In this document: one piece after another, positions 25,026 through 34,846 of the stretch | Numbering within the stretch: the first letter of the stretch is position 1 | Layout: each line of letters starts with the position of its first letter | Source of the DNA: Ga0077527 sp945862135 | Lineage (GTDB): Bacteria; Pseudomonadota; Gammaproteobacteria; Burkholderiales; SG8-41 | DNA: 64,000 bases | Reading direction: 5' to 3' | NCBI GenBank assembly: GCA_964203275.1 | Contig: CAXNMF010000002.1 | Location: 338,549 to 402,548 of the forward strand | Notes under the pieces: model-generated | The model's database searches: none | What the model was told of the DNA's origin: nothing | Seen by the model: only the letters and a program-made list of their open reading frames with translations | Program-made: the position numbers and the translations under genes

Positions 25026-28000
25026 CTAACCGACCCAGAGTCGGGCATTGCGGAACATGCGCAGCCACGGACCGTCATTGCGCCACTCCGCTGGATACCA
25101 GGAGTTCTGCACCGCGCGGAATACCCGCTCCGGATGCGGCATCAGAATGGTGAATCGGCCATCGGCCGTGGTAAGCCCGGTAATACCTTGTGGTGATCCA
25201 TTGGGATTGAGCGGATAGGTTTCAGTCGCCGCACCGCGATTGTCGACATAACGCAGTGCCACCAGCGACTGCACTGCTGTAAGAGCCGACGCGTCGGCGA
25301 ACTCGGCATAACCCTCCCCATGCGCGACTGCGACTGGGATGCGACTGCCCGCCATGCCGCCGAAAAACAGCGACGGCGACTCCTGCACTTCCAGCGTGAC
25401 GAAACGCGCTTCGAATTGCTCCGAGCGGTTACGTACAAAATGCGGCCAGCGTTCCGCGCCGGGAATCAGTTCATGCAGATTGCTCATCATCTGGCAGCCA
25501 TTGCAGACACCCAGCGCAAAGCTGTCCTTGCGTCCGAAAAACGCCGTGAACTGGTCGCGTGCCCGCGCATTGAACAGTATGGATTTGGCCCAGCCTTCGC
25601 CGGCGCCGAGCACATCACCGTAGGAGAACCCGCCGCATGCAACGAAGCCCTTGAAATCAGCCAGACTGATGCGACCGGCAATGATGTCGCTCATGTGGAT
25701 ATCCACCGCAGCGAATCCGGCCCGGTCAAACGCCGCGGCCATTTCGATCTGGCCGTTGACGCCCTGCTCGCGCAGGATAGCCATCCGAGGTTTCGCGCCG
25801 CAATTGATGAACGGCGCGGCGATGTCCTCATCCGGATTGAAGGTCAGCTTCGGCGTAATGCCGGGATCGTCGGCATCCAGCAGTCGGTCATATTCCTGCT
25901 GCGCACATTCCGGGTTGTCGCGAAGCTGCTGCATCCGGTACGTTGTTTCCGACCACGCACGATGCAGGTCGATGCGGGACTCATCGAAAACAACCTTTCC
26001 GGCCGCACGCATCACCAGACGGTTACCAGCCGTAACGCTGCCAATCACTGCACTGTGTTTCGCCAGCCCTGACGCATCCAGCACATCCAGGACGCGGGCA
26101 CGGTCGGCGCGACGGATCTGCAATACGGCGCCGAGTTCTTCGTTAAACAGCCATGCCGCGACATTGTCACTGCTGGCAGTGATTTCAGTGCCGCAACGGC
26201 CGGCAAACAGCATTTCACACAGCGTCGTCACCAAGCCGCCATCCGAACGATCATGGTAGGCAAGCATCAGGCCATCGCGATTCAGTTGCTGAATGGCCGC
26301 GAAAAAGGCCTTCAGTTCTTTTGCCGCGACAACATCCGGCGTGGCGTCGCCTGTCGCGTCATACACCTGCGCCAGTGCTGAAGCACCAAGCCGGTTGCGT
26401 CCGCCACCCAGATCAATCAACAACAGGTCGGTATCACCGCAATCGGTACGCAGTTGCGGCGTCAGTGTACGCCGCGCATCGCTGACCGGAGCAAACGCCG
26501 AAACAATCAAGGACAGCGGCGCGACCACTTCCTTGCGCGTCGCACCATCATTCCATGTCGTCTTCATCGACAGGCTGTCCTTGCCTACCGGGATGCTGAT
26601 TCCCAGCTGCGGGCACAGCTCCATCGCCACTGCAAGCACGGTATCAAACAACGCAGCATCTTCACCGGCATGCCCCGCTGCTGCCATCCAGTTCGCGGAA
26701 AGCTTGATGTCGCCAATCTTGTCTATCGCCGCTGCAGCAATGTTGGTCAGCGCCTCGCCTACTGCCATGCGTCCGGAAGCTTGCGGATTCAGCACGGCCA
26801 GCGGTGTGCGCTCGCCCATCGCCATCGCTTCGCCGCAGGTCGCCGTATAACCCATCAGCGTCACGGCAACATCGGCCACCGGCACCTGCCACGGCCCGAC
26901 CATCTGGTCGCGCGCGGTCATGCCGCCCACCGTGCGGTCACCGATGCTGATCAGGAATGTCTTGTCGGCGACGGTCGGCAAGCGCAGCACGCGATACAGC
27001 GCCTCAACGATATCAAGGCCGCCCGCGTCAAACACCTGGCCCTCGCGGAACACGCGTTTGACGTCGCGCAGCATCTTCGGCGGTTTGCCCAGTAACACCG
27101 ACATTTCCATATCGACCGGGTTGTTGTTGAACACCCGGTCATGCACCTGCAACTGCCCGTCCGCCGTCGCAGTACCGACCACCGCAAACGGACAGCGCTC
27201 ACGTTCGCAAATGGCGCGGAAACGCTCGAGATCTTTCGGTGCAATCGCCAGCACATAACGCTCCTGCGCTTCATTGCACCAGATCTGCAACGGCGACATG
27301 CCCGGCTCTTCGCTCGGCACCTCGCGCAGTTCGAACCGCGCGCCGCGATGCGCCGTATGCGCCAGTTCCGGCAATGCATTCGACAAGCCACCAGCGCCGA
27401 CATCATGGATCGACAGGATCGGATTGTTGGTCATCAAGGCCCAGCAGCGGTCGATGACCTCCTGCGCACGCCGCTCGATTTCAGGGTTGCCGCGCTGTAC
27501 CGAATCAAAATCCAGATTTTCCTGGTTGGCGCCGGTATCCATGCTCGAGGCCGCCCCGCCACCCAGGCCGATCAGCATGCCGGGGCCACCCAACTGGATC
27601 ATCAGTGCGCCTTCGGGCAGCGCATTCTTCGATGTGTGTTGAGCCGCAATGTTGCCGAGCCCACCAGCGATCATGATCGGCTTGTGATAGCCGCGCACTT
27701 CCTGGCCGACGCGCATTTCGTAGGTGCGGAAATAGCCTGCAAGATTCGGCCGGCCAAATTCGTTGTTAAACGACGCGCCGCCGATCGGACCGTCGAGCAT
27801 GATCTGCAATGCCGACGCGATGCGCCCCGGCTTGCCGACCGGGTTCGCTTCCCACGGCTGTTCGCCGCCGGGTATGCGCAGATTCGAGACCGAAAATCCG
27901 CTCAAGCCCGCTTTCGGTTTTGCGCCGCGACCGGTGGCGCCTTCGTCACGGATTTCCCCGCCGGCGCCAGTCGACGCGCCGGGAAACGGCGAAATCGCCG

Positions 28001-28904
28001 TCGGGTGGTTGTGGGTCTCGACCTTCATCAGAATATGCGTCAATTCACGGCTGTAGACGTAACCGCCGCCATCAGTGGGGTAGAAACGCTCGATCTCCGC
28101 ACCCTCGATGACGGACGAGTTATCGGAATACGCGACCACCGTGCCCTGCGGATGCTTCTCGTGAGTCGTGCGGATCATGCCGAACAGCGAACGGTCCTGC
28201 TTCTCGCCGTCGATGATCCAGTCGGCATTAAAAATCTTGTGCCGGCAGTGCTCGGAATTGGCTTGCGCGAACATCATCAGCTCGACATCGGTCGGGTTAC
28301 GTCCGATGCGCTTGAAATTATCGTGCAGGTAATCGATTTCGTCAGGCGACAACGCCAGTCCCATTCCGGTATTGGCCTTGGCCAGCGCATCGCGCCCGCC
28401 GCACAGCACATCGACGCTGGCCAGCGGCTTCGGCTCAATACGACGGAACAGCGCTTCCGCGGCGTCGAATGAATCAAGCACTGATTCCGTCATCCGGTCG
28501 TGCAGATTCGGCAATAGTTTGGCGCGTTGGTCCGGCGTCAACGATTTGCCGTCGGCAGTACACCACCAGGCAATGCCGCGTTCAATGCGCGCAACGGCTG
28601 GCAATCCACAGTGTTTTGCGATGTCCGTGGCCTTGGAAGACCATGGCGAGATCGTGCCGAGCCGCGGCGTGACCAGAAGCAAGGTGCCGTTCTGCGCAAC
28701 CGGCGCAGTCGCCGGCCCGTAAGTCAAAACGCGTTCCAGCTGCTGCTGTCCGGCCGCATCAAGCGGCTGTTGCAACTGGATGAAGTGCCAGAATTCGGCG
28801 TTGATCTGCAGGCCGGAAATGTCCGCAGCCACAGCCTGTAGCAGTTTTTTTCGACGGAATGCCGAGAGGGCGTCGCGTCCTCGGAGCCTGAGGAATTGCG
28901 GCAT
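25026..28904 (-). CDS. purL: Phosphoribosylformylglycinamidine synthase (large single-chain PurL)
   Basis: 1292 residues, the long proteobacterial form. It converts FGAR, ATP and glutamine to FGAM in purine synthesis. N-terminal PurS-like part, two PurM-type ATP-binding halves (PLNPNGSPQG near the end; GVETHNHPTAISPFPGASTG-type loop about residue 290, read here as KVETHNHPTAISPFPG), and a C-terminal class I glutaminase (about 1030-1292) with Cys in LGVCNGCQMMSN and the His/Glu in MPHPERVFR. The start at 28904 (MPQFLRLRG) matches family N-termini; an upstream ATG at 28967 is rejected. Divergent from nnr across 80 bp. Confidence 0.97.
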   Translation of the reverse strand: MPQFLRLRGRDALSAFRRKKLLQAVAADISGLQINAEFWHFIQLQQPLDAAGQQQLERVLTYGPATAPVAQNGTLLLVTPRLGTISPWSSKATDIAKHCGLPAVARIERGIAWWCTADGKSLTPDQRAKLLPNLHDRMTESVLDSFDAAEALFRRIEPKPLASVDVLCGGRDALAKANTGMGLALSPDEIDYLHDNFKRIGRNPTDVELMMFAQANSEHCRHKIFNADWIIDGEKQDRSLFGMIRTTHEKHPQGTVVAYSDNSSVIEGAEIERFYPTDGGGYVYSRELTHILMKVETHNHPTAISPFPGASTGAGGEIRDEGATGRGAKPKAGLSGFSVSNLRIPGGEQPWEANPVGKPGRIASALQIMLDGPIGGASFNNEFGRPNLAGYFRTYEMRVGQEVRGYHKPIMIAGGLGNIAAQHTSKNALPEGALMIQLGGPGMLIGLGGGAASSMDTGANQENLDFDSVQRGNPEIERRAQEVIDRCWALMTNNPILSIHDVGAGGLSNALPELAHTAHRGARFELREVPSEEPGMSPLQIWCNEAQERYVLAIAPKDLERFRAICERERCPFAVVGTATADGQLQVHDRVFNNNPVDMEMSVLLGKPPKMLRDVKRVFREGQVFDAGGLDIVEALYRVLRLPTVADKTFLISIGDRTVGGMTARDQMVGPWQVPVADVAVTLMGYTATCGEAMAMGERTPLAVLNPQASGRMAVGEALTNIAAAAIDKIGDIKLSANWMAAAGHAGEDAALFDTVLAVAMELCPQLGISIPVGKDSLSMKTTWNDGATRKEVVAPLSLIVSAFAPVSDARRTLTPQLRTDCGDTDLLLIDLGGGRNRLGASALAQVYDATGDATPDVVAAKELKAFFAAIQQLNRDGLMLAYHDRSDGGLVTTLCEMLFAGRCGTEITASSDNVAAWLFNEELGAVLQIRRADRARVLDVLDASGLAKHSAVIGSVTAGNRLVMRAAGKVVFDESRIDLHRAWSETTYRMQQLRDNPECAQQEYDRLLDADDPGITPKLTFNPDEDIAAPFINCGAKPRMAILREQGVNGQIEMAAAFDRAGFAAVDIHMSDIIAGRISLADFKGFVACGGFSYGDVLGAGEGWAKSILFNARARDQFTAFFGRKDSFALGVCNGCQMMSNLHELIPGAERWPHFVRNRSEQFEARFVTLEVQESPSLFFGGMAGSRIPVAVAHGEGYAEFADASALTAVQSLVALRYVDNRGAATETYPLNPNGSPQGITGLTTADGRFTILMPHPERVFRAVQNSWYPAEWRNDGPWLRMFRNARLWVG

Positions 28905-28984
28905 GATGAGCAGATGATTGGAAAGCGTGATTTTACCCGAAACCGGCACCGGGCCGCCGAGCGTCATGCGTTAAAATCTCCGGT

Positions 28985-30475
28985 ATGATGAATCTGCCGC
29001 ATGCCGCACCATTACTGCTGACTGCCGAATTGCGCAAAGTCGAACAAGCCGCATTAAAAAACAGCAAACCCGCGCCGCTGATGGCCCGTGCCGGACTGGC
29101 TGCCGCGGAACTGGCGCGCAAACTGGCCGGTGACAGCGGCAAACCGATCCTGATTGTCGCGGGTCCCGGCAACAACGGCGGCGACGCACTGGTGGTCGCG
29201 CGACATCTCAAGGCGTGGTGGTACAAAGTGGTCGTGGTCTGCCCTGCGGGCGCCGGCAAATTCAGCGGCGACGCCGCAGCCGCATTAAAAGACTGGCTGC
29301 ATGCCGGCGGCACGCTGTCCGATGCGATTCCCGCAACGCAGGACTGGGCGCTGATCGTCGATGGTTTGTTCGGCATCGGCCTGCAGCGCGACCTCACCGG
29401 CGATTACGCAGTACTGGTCGAATACATCAACAACCTCGATGCGCCGGTGCTCGCGCTGGACATCCCCAGCGGCCTCGATGCCGATACCGGCCGCGTGCTG
29501 GGTTGCGCAATCGAAGCCGAGCACACCATCACCTTCATTACACTCAAGCCCGGCTTGTTGACGCTTGATGGTCCTGACCTCTGCGGCACATTGCATGTTA
29601 CAGATCTGGAACTCGCCGATGCCGTAGCGGCAGCACCACACGGCGTGCTGATTGGTGATGCCGTATTGCATCACCTGCTCCCACCGCGACCGCGCAACTC
29701 GCACAAAGGCACTTACGGCAGCGCCGGCATCATCGGCGGCGCACCGGGCATGACGGGTGCGACATTGCTGGCCGGTCGCGCCGCACTGAAATGCGGCGCG
29801 GGACGGGTGTATGCAGGGTTGCTCGCAGCGGATGCAGCTTTGGTTGATCCGTTGCAACCGGAACTGATGCTGCGCCCCGCTGACGGCGTGCTGCGCCTAG
29901 ATCACCTCACCGCACTCGCCATCGGTCCCGGTCTCGGCGACGCACCGGATGCCGCGGAATACCTGGACTGGGCGCTGGAGCAGGACACGCCACTGGTGCT
30001 GGATGCCGATGCGCTGAATCTGGTCGCCGCCTTCAGTGCGCTAAAGGACAAATTAAAACAACGGGTTACAACTACAATCCTGACGCCGCACCCGGCGGAA
30101 GCCGCGCGCCTGCTCGGCAGCGATACTGCCGCCGTACAACGCGACCGCATCGCCGCCGCACTGCAACTGGCGCGCGAGTGCAACGCCGGCGTAGTGCTCA
30201 AGGGTTGCGGCAGCATCTGCGCCTGGCCCGATGGTCACTGGGCCATCAATATCTCGGGCAATCCGGGGATGGCCAGCGCCGGCATGGGCGATGTGCTGAC
30301 CGGTATCGTCGTTGCATTGCTGGCGCAAGGCGTTGATGAACGCCATGCACTGACTGCCGCCGTCTACCTGCATGGCGCTGCGGCTGATCAGCTCACTGAA
30401 AAGGGAATTGGCCCGATCGGGCTAACCGCGGGTGAAGTAATTGATGCTGCCCGAGGACTGCTGAACCGTAAGTGA
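28985..30475 (+). CDS. nnr: Bifunctional NAD(P)HX epimerase/dehydratase
   Basis: 496 residues. It repairs hydrated NADH and NADPH. N-terminal YjeF_N epimerase domain (about 1-210) with VAGPGNNGGDALVVARHL and LDIPSGLDADTGRV; C-terminal ribokinase-like ADP/ATP-dependent dehydratase (about 225-490) with KGTYGSAGIIGGAPGMTGA, LTPHPAEAARLLG and the catalytic Asp loop GMASAGMGDVLTGIV. A second ATG immediately follows the first. It is convergent with crcB, the stops only one base apart. Confidence 0.95.
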   Translation: MMNLPHAAPLLLTAELRKVEQAALKNSKPAPLMARAGLAAAELARKLAGDSGKPILIVAGPGNNGGDALVVARHLKAWWYKVVVVCPAGAGKFSGDAAAALKDWLHAGGTLSDAIPATQDWALIVDGLFGIGLQRDLTGDYAVLVEYINNLDAPVLALDIPSGLDADTGRVLGCAIEAEHTITFITLKPGLLTLDGPDLCGTLHVTDLELADAVAAAPHGVLIGDAVLHHLLPPRPRNSHKGTYGSAGIIGGAPGMTGATLLAGRAALKCGAGRVYAGLLAADAALVDPLQPELMLRPADGVLRLDHLTALAIGPGLGDAPDAAEYLDWALEQDTPLVLDADALNLVAAFSALKDKLKQRVTTTILTPHPAEAARLLGSDTAAVQRDRIAAALQLARECNAGVVLKGCGSICAWPDGHWAINISGNPGMASAGMGDVLTGIVVALLAQGVDERHALTAAVYLHGAAADQLTEKGIGPIGLTAGEVIDAARGLLNRK

Positions 30476-30476
30476 A

Positions 30477-30860
30477 TTACGCGGCCAGCACACGTACCGC
30501 AAAAATACCGAGCAGTGTCATCGCCAGCGAGCCGATGAGGTGGCTGCCGATCAGCGTCATCGCCCAGCCATATCGGGCCTGTTGCAACAGCATCACCGCT
30601 TCCAGCGAAAACGCCGAAAACGTCGTCAGGCTGCCGAGAAAACCCGTCACAAAAAACAAGCGCCATTCCGGCGCCAGCGTCGCGTGCTGCATGAAAAATT
30701 CCAGTGCCGCGCCGATCAGGAAGCCGCCAACCAGATTGACGGTCAGTGTCCCCATCGGCAGCGCCGGCACCAGATGATTTAATGCGACTGAAAGACACCA
30801 CCGCGACCAGGCACCAAGAACCGCGCCGATGCCGACGGCAAAAAAACCTGCAGCGTTCAC
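30477..30860 (-). CDS. crcB: Fluoride channel CrcB/FluC
   Basis: 127 residues with four membrane helices, the normal size for the dual-topology dimeric fluoride exporter. Signatures: GIGAVLGAWSRW, TLTVNLVGGFLIGAAL (pore Asn), TGFLGSLTTFSAFSLE (Na-binding and Phe-box region). It lies 10 bp behind the dehydratase gene and is probably co-transcribed, so there is no room for a crcB fluoride riboswitch directly upstream. The link with sugar-acid metabolism may be incidental. Confidence 0.93.
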   Translation of the reverse strand: MNAAGFFAVGIGAVLGAWSRWCLSVALNHLVPALPMGTLTVNLVGGFLIGAALEFFMQHATLAPEWRLFFVTGFLGSLTTFSAFSLEAVMLLQQARYGWAMTLIGSHLIGSLAMTLLGIFAVRVLAA

Positions 30861-30870
30861 CGTTCGCGTC

Positions 30871-32430
30871 TCAACCCGTCACGCCGATATTCCACGGCAC
30901 ATACTCATGATCGCCCAGACCGAGCAACTCGCTCTTGGTTTTTTCGCCGGACGCGATGCGCAGCATCAAATCAAAAATCTGCTGCGCCTTGCCTGACAAT
31001 GAGATTGCGCCGTCAAGAATTTCGCCGCAATTAATGTCCATGTCTTCTTCAAGTTTGGTGAACATCGGCGTATTGGTGGCGAGTTTGATTGACGGCACCG
31101 GCTTGGCACCGAACATCGAACCACGGCCGGTAGTGAACATGATCATGTTGGCGCCGCCGGCGATCTGACCGGTGGCTGACGTCGGATCAAAACCTGGAGT
31201 GTCCATGAACACGAAACCGCGCTCCGTCACCGGCTCCGCATAGCGGTAGACCGCATTCAACGGACCGGTACCGCCCTTCATTGACGAACCCAGCGACTTC
31301 TCGAAAATATTGGCGAGGCCGCCATGCTGATTGCCCGGGCTGACTACGCCGTTGATCTGCGTGTCGCGACCCACCGTGTAAACGTCTTTCCACCAGCGGA
31401 TGCGCTCAATCAGTTTTTCACCCACTTCGCGGCTGCGCGCGCGACGTGTCAGCGTGTGTTCAACACCGTAAATTTCAGGCGTCTCCGACAGGATGTGCGT
31501 ACCGCCATGACGCGCCAGCAGATCCATCGCCGCACCCAGCGCCGGATTCGCGGTGATCGATGAAAAACCATCCGAACCGCCGCATTGCAGACCGATCATC
31601 AAATGACTGGCCGATACCTTCTGCCGCACCACCTTGTTCGCTGCGGGCAGCATTTCCTTGACTGCGGCAATACCGGCTTCGATGGTCTTGCGCGTGCCGC
31701 CGGATTCCTGCATCACAAAAGTCTTCAGACGATCGCTGACATCAAGACCTTCTTCCTTCATCAGCCCCTTGATCTGGTTGCGCTCGCAGCCGAGGCCGAT
31801 GATCAACGCACCGGCGAGATTGGCGTGACGCGCGTAACCCGCCATGGTCCGCCGCAGCAGGTCCATCGGCTCACCGGTCATTTCCATGCCGCAACCGGTG
31901 CCGTGTGCAAACGCGCAGACGCCGTCGATATTCGGATATTCGGCCAGACGCTCCGGCGTAAAGTATTCAGCGATCTTGTGTGCCACTGTCGCCGAGCAGT
32001 TCACCGTTGCCAGTACGCCGAGATAGTTGCGCGTCGCGACCTGGCCATTGGCGCGGACGATGCCCATGAAACTGGCGCGCTCCGCCTCCGCAATCATCTG
32101 CTCGGGCTGGTAGTCCCGGGCATAGGCGTAGTCGCGATCAAACTCGCGAAACTCGAGGTTATGCGAATGCACGTATTTACCGGCGGGAATATCTGCCGAT
32201 GCAAACCCAATGGTCACTGCGTACTTGAGTATGGGTTCGCCCTTCTGGATCGCTCTCGCAGCAATTTTGTGCCCGGCCGGAACCTGGCTTTTGGCGGTCA
32301 GTCCGCCATTGAGCTTGGTGCCGATACCGATATCGCCCCGCGCAATCAGCACATTGTCGTTTTCGTGCAGCCGGATCACCGGGCCCGAAGCCGGTTTGTC
32401 CTTGTTGATCTGTATGACGCCGTCGTCCAT
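30871..32430 (-). CDS. UxaA/GarD-family sugar-acid dehydratase
   Basis: 519 residues. N-terminal SAF-like domain (about 10-95, RLHENDNVLIARGDI) joined to the altronate/galactarate dehydratase body: GIVRANGQVATRNYLGVL, FAHGTGCGM, GALIIGLGCERNQI, LMIGLQCGGSDGFSSITANPA and SPGNQHGGLANI. These enzymes remove water from hexarate or hexonate substrates using iron. The fused length is like GarD or single-chain altronate dehydratases; which substrate is used cannot be decided. GarD-like name is possible but I leave the symbol open. Followed by crcB at 10 bp. Confidence 0.85.
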   Translation of the reverse strand: MDDGVIQINKDKPASGPVIRLHENDNVLIARGDIGIGTKLNGGLTAKSQVPAGHKIAARAIQKGEPILKYAVTIGFASADIPAGKYVHSHNLEFREFDRDYAYARDYQPEQMIAEAERASFMGIVRANGQVATRNYLGVLATVNCSATVAHKIAEYFTPERLAEYPNIDGVCAFAHGTGCGMEMTGEPMDLLRRTMAGYARHANLAGALIIGLGCERNQIKGLMKEEGLDVSDRLKTFVMQESGGTRKTIEAGIAAVKEMLPAANKVVRQKVSASHLMIGLQCGGSDGFSSITANPALGAAMDLLARHGGTHILSETPEIYGVEHTLTRRARSREVGEKLIERIRWWKDVYTVGRDTQINGVVSPGNQHGGLANIFEKSLGSSMKGGTGPLNAVYRYAEPVTERGFVFMDTPGFDPTSATGQIAGGANMIMFTTGRGSMFGAKPVPSIKLATNTPMFTKLEEDMDINCGEILDGAISLSGKAQQIFDLMLRIASGEKTKSELLGLGDHEYVPWNIGVTG

Positions 32431-32825
32431 GGCCTGCCTCCTGATTTCCGATGGGCACTATTTTAGACTGTGGAGCCGCGCCTGTGCTCGTCTGCTGTGC
32501 ATCATTCCAGCCGTATTCCAGCCTGTTTGATCAGACGCCCAGTTTTGCACGGAGATGCGCGGCAAAATCAGCCGACCCGCCGCCGGCTGTCTCAGACCCG
32601 AGCACCGAATTCCTCCCTTGATAGCCAGTTCGCCATTTTCTGACCCCGTGCAATAAAGCCGGGAATGGCATCAAAATCGAATGTCAGACAAACAATATGC
32701 TTACTCATGGACGCATTGGAGTTCGTCGAATGGAATCCGGTCTAGGCGGCCAAGAGGCTTTTCGATTAGCATCAATCCGATTATAGACGCCACCGAATCC
32801 CCATCCAGAATTCAAAGACACCCGC
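32431..32825. other. Gene-poor interval with a deacetylase remnant
   Basis: 395 bp between the divergent dehydratase and gamma-glutamyltranspeptidase-like genes. The only coding-like content is a minus-strand 38-codon deacetylase N-terminus (separate entry) joined to a second short minus-strand coding-like tail (about 32526-32600, reading SETAGGGSADFAAHLRAKLG to a stop). The two are in different frames and look like ends of a larger deleted gene or genes. No clear promoter was identified. Confidence 0.5.
32592..32708 (-). pseudogene. N-terminal remnant of a polysaccharide deacetylase
   Basis: 38 codons from ATG 32708 read MSKHIVCLTFDFDAIPGF and continue with IARGQKMANW to a stop at 32592. 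The stretch aligns directly with the first 38 residues of the intact deacetylase at 36007-36852 (MGRHIACLTFDFDALSGW). The NodB first motif (TFDFDA) is kept but everything after is lost. It shows that a paralogue once sat next to the gamma-glutamyltranspeptidase-like gene. Confidence 0.7.
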
Positions 32826-34397
32826 ATGGACTCACATCTCGTACAGAACTGGAACGTCAGCAAACCTCTGATCACCTCGGCCCGCGGCGGCATTGTCGCT
32901 TCACAGAATCACATTGCCAGCGAGGCCGGCGCAAGTGTCCTCTCGGCGGGAGGGAATGCCGTGGATGCCGCAGTCGCCACCGGTCTGGCGCTGGCTGCGG
33001 TCGAGCCCTGGAACAGCGGCCTCGGCGGCGTCGGTTTCATGATGGTTTACCTGGCCCGCGAAAACCGGGTTCAAGTGGTCGACTTCGGTCCGATCTCACC
33101 GGCCGGGCTCAATCCTGATGACTATCCGCTGACCGGCGGATTTACCAGTGACCTGTTCACCTGGCCCAGCGTCAAGGACGACCGCAATGTGCACGGCCCG
33201 ATGTCGATCGCCATTCCCGGACACGTCGACGGACTGGCCACGGCACTGCAAAAATTCGGAACCCTCCCTTTCCGTGAGGTGGTGCAACCGGCCATTGCGC
33301 TGGCCGAGGAAGGCATGACCGTTGACTGGTACCTGACGCTCAAAATTGCCACCATGGCCAAAGAACTGTCCCGCTACGCGGTCACCAGTGATATCTGGCT
33401 GCCCGGAGGCTTCCCGCCGGTCACCGCCGCAGGCGCCGCAATGGGCAGGCTCAAGCTGAAAGGACTCGCCGCAACGCTGCGCCGCCTTGCCGAGGCCGGA
33501 CCGCGGGACTTCTACGAAGGCGAAATCGCGGCCGGCATTACCCGCGACATCCGTGCCATGGGCGGCAATCTGTCGGCAAGCGATCTGGCCAATTTCCACG
33601 CTCGCATCACAGATCCGATCGAAACCGAGTATCACGGCGCCAGGCTGGCGCTGCCGCCGCAGTTGACGGCGGGACCCACCATGCTGCGTGCGCTGGAGCC
33701 GCTGCGAAGCATGCAGTTTGCAAAGGGACAACCCGGCAGCGAAACCTTCATTGCCTATGCGGCTGCACTGCGCGACGCTTACGCCGAGCGCCTGAGCAGC
33801 ATGGGCGACAACAGCGACCGCCGCGACCCGTCGACGACGACCCACCTCAACGTGATCGACCGCGACGGCAATATGGTTGCACTGACACAGACCCTGCTGT
33901 CGGTATTCGGCTCCAAGGTGGTGCTGCCATCGAGCGGCGTACTGATGAACAACGGCATCATGTGGTTCGATCCGCGGCCAGGAACACCGAATTGCCTGGC
34001 GCCGGGCAAACGCGCCCTCTCCAATATGTGCCCTGTGATTGCCACCCACGATGGGAAACCGTGGTTTTCAGTCGGCGCTTCCGGCGGCCGAAAGATCCTG
34101 CCGGCGGTTTATCAGATCAGCTCCTTCCTGATTGATCACGGCATGACACTGCAGGATGCCTTCCATCAGCCGCGCATCGATGCCAGCGGCGGCGACACGG
34201 TTGGAGTGGACCCGCGACACAGCGATACAACCAAACAGGCACTTGCGGCAAAATTCCCGCTCAGCATGACCGAACTGGTGGTCTACCCGACAAACTTTGC
34301 ATGCCCCAGCGCAGTGCTTCATAACCCTAAAACGGGCGAACGCCAAGGCATCGCCGACGTCATGTCACCATGGTCCGGTGCCGTAGCGGCACACTGA
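32826..34397 (+). CDS. Gamma-glutamyltranspeptidase-family Ntn hydrolase
   Basis: 523 residues. The family core is clear: GGIVASQNHIASEAGASVLSAGGNAVDAA-type start (here split as IASEAGASVLSAGGNAVDAA, residues about 32-51), GLGGVGFMMVY, DFGPISPAG, and the autoprocessing site where Thr of PSTTTHLNVIDRDGNMV (about residue 337) becomes the N-terminal nucleophile; GASGGRKILPAVYQ follows. No signal peptide is seen, so unlike classical periplasmic GGT it should be cytoplasmic. Such forms act as acylases or amidases with varied substrates; specificity is not inferred. Confidence 0.87.
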   Translation: MDSHLVQNWNVSKPLITSARGGIVASQNHIASEAGASVLSAGGNAVDAAVATGLALAAVEPWNSGLGGVGFMMVYLARENRVQVVDFGPISPAGLNPDDYPLTGGFTSDLFTWPSVKDDRNVHGPMSIAIPGHVDGLATALQKFGTLPFREVVQPAIALAEEGMTVDWYLTLKIATMAKELSRYAVTSDIWLPGGFPPVTAAGAAMGRLKLKGLAATLRRLAEAGPRDFYEGEIAAGITRDIRAMGGNLSASDLANFHARITDPIETEYHGARLALPPQLTAGPTMLRALEPLRSMQFAKGQPGSETFIAYAAALRDAYAERLSSMGDNSDRRDPSTTTHLNVIDRDGNMVALTQTLLSVFGSKVVLPSSGVLMNNGIMWFDPRPGTPNCLAPGKRALSNMCPVIATHDGKPWFSVGASGGRKILPAVYQISSFLIDHGMTLQDAFHQPRIDASGGDTVGVDPRHSDTTKQALAAKFPLSMTELVVYPTNFACPSAVLHNPKTGERQGIADVMSPWSGAVAAH

Positions 34398-34497
34398 GGG
34401 AGACGGCGCAGAACTTGCAACATCCACTGAAAACCCGGAAAAGCATTGCATCAAAGTCATAAACTGTATTTGGCCAAACTGAAACGAGGAAATCGAA

Positions 34498-34782
34498 ATG
34501 ATCGTGAACTTCATTCGTAACCTCGCTGCACAGCTCGGGTTTTTGACCCTTGCTTCTGCAGGCAATGTCCATGCGCAGGAGCCCACGAATTTCCCGAACC
34601 GTCCGATGCGCATCATTACGGGCTACTTACCCGGAGGGGTCAGTGACACCGTGGCCCGCACCATAGCCACCCAACTCGGTGAGCAGCTGAACCAGCGCAT
34701 CATCATCAACAGCCGTCCTGGCGCAGGCGGCACGCTGGCGATGGAAATTGCAGGCGGGACAAGAACGCCCTCCCTGCCGTAG
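34498..34782 (+). pseudogene. Truncated Bug/TctC solute-binding protein
   Basis: 94 codons: signal peptide ending near NVHAQ, then FPNRPMRIITGYLPGG, TVARTIATQLGEQL and INSRPGAGGTLAMEIA, the first third of a Bug-type periplasmic receptor. The frame ends in unrelated GGTRTPSLP; the remaining 220 or so residues of the family are absent before the next gene at 34847. It looks like an internal or 3' deletion rather than a frameshift. An intact homologue is at 42288-43262. Confidence 0.8.
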
Positions 34783-34846
34783 AGCTTGCCGCCATTCGAT
34801 GCACACGCTTGGCCCAATGAATCTTTGACGACTACAGAGGAACTTC

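Noticed and set aside
27141..28472. 443-codon plus-strand frame
   Set aside because: Antisense shadow of purL.
30861..30871. Fluoride riboswitch before crcB
   Set aside because: Only 10 bp separate crcB from the upstream dehydratase gene, too short for the crcB motif, and none is seen upstream of the dehydratase.
33096..34049. 317-codon minus-strand frame
   Set aside because: Antisense shadow of the gamma-glutamyltranspeptidase-like gene.
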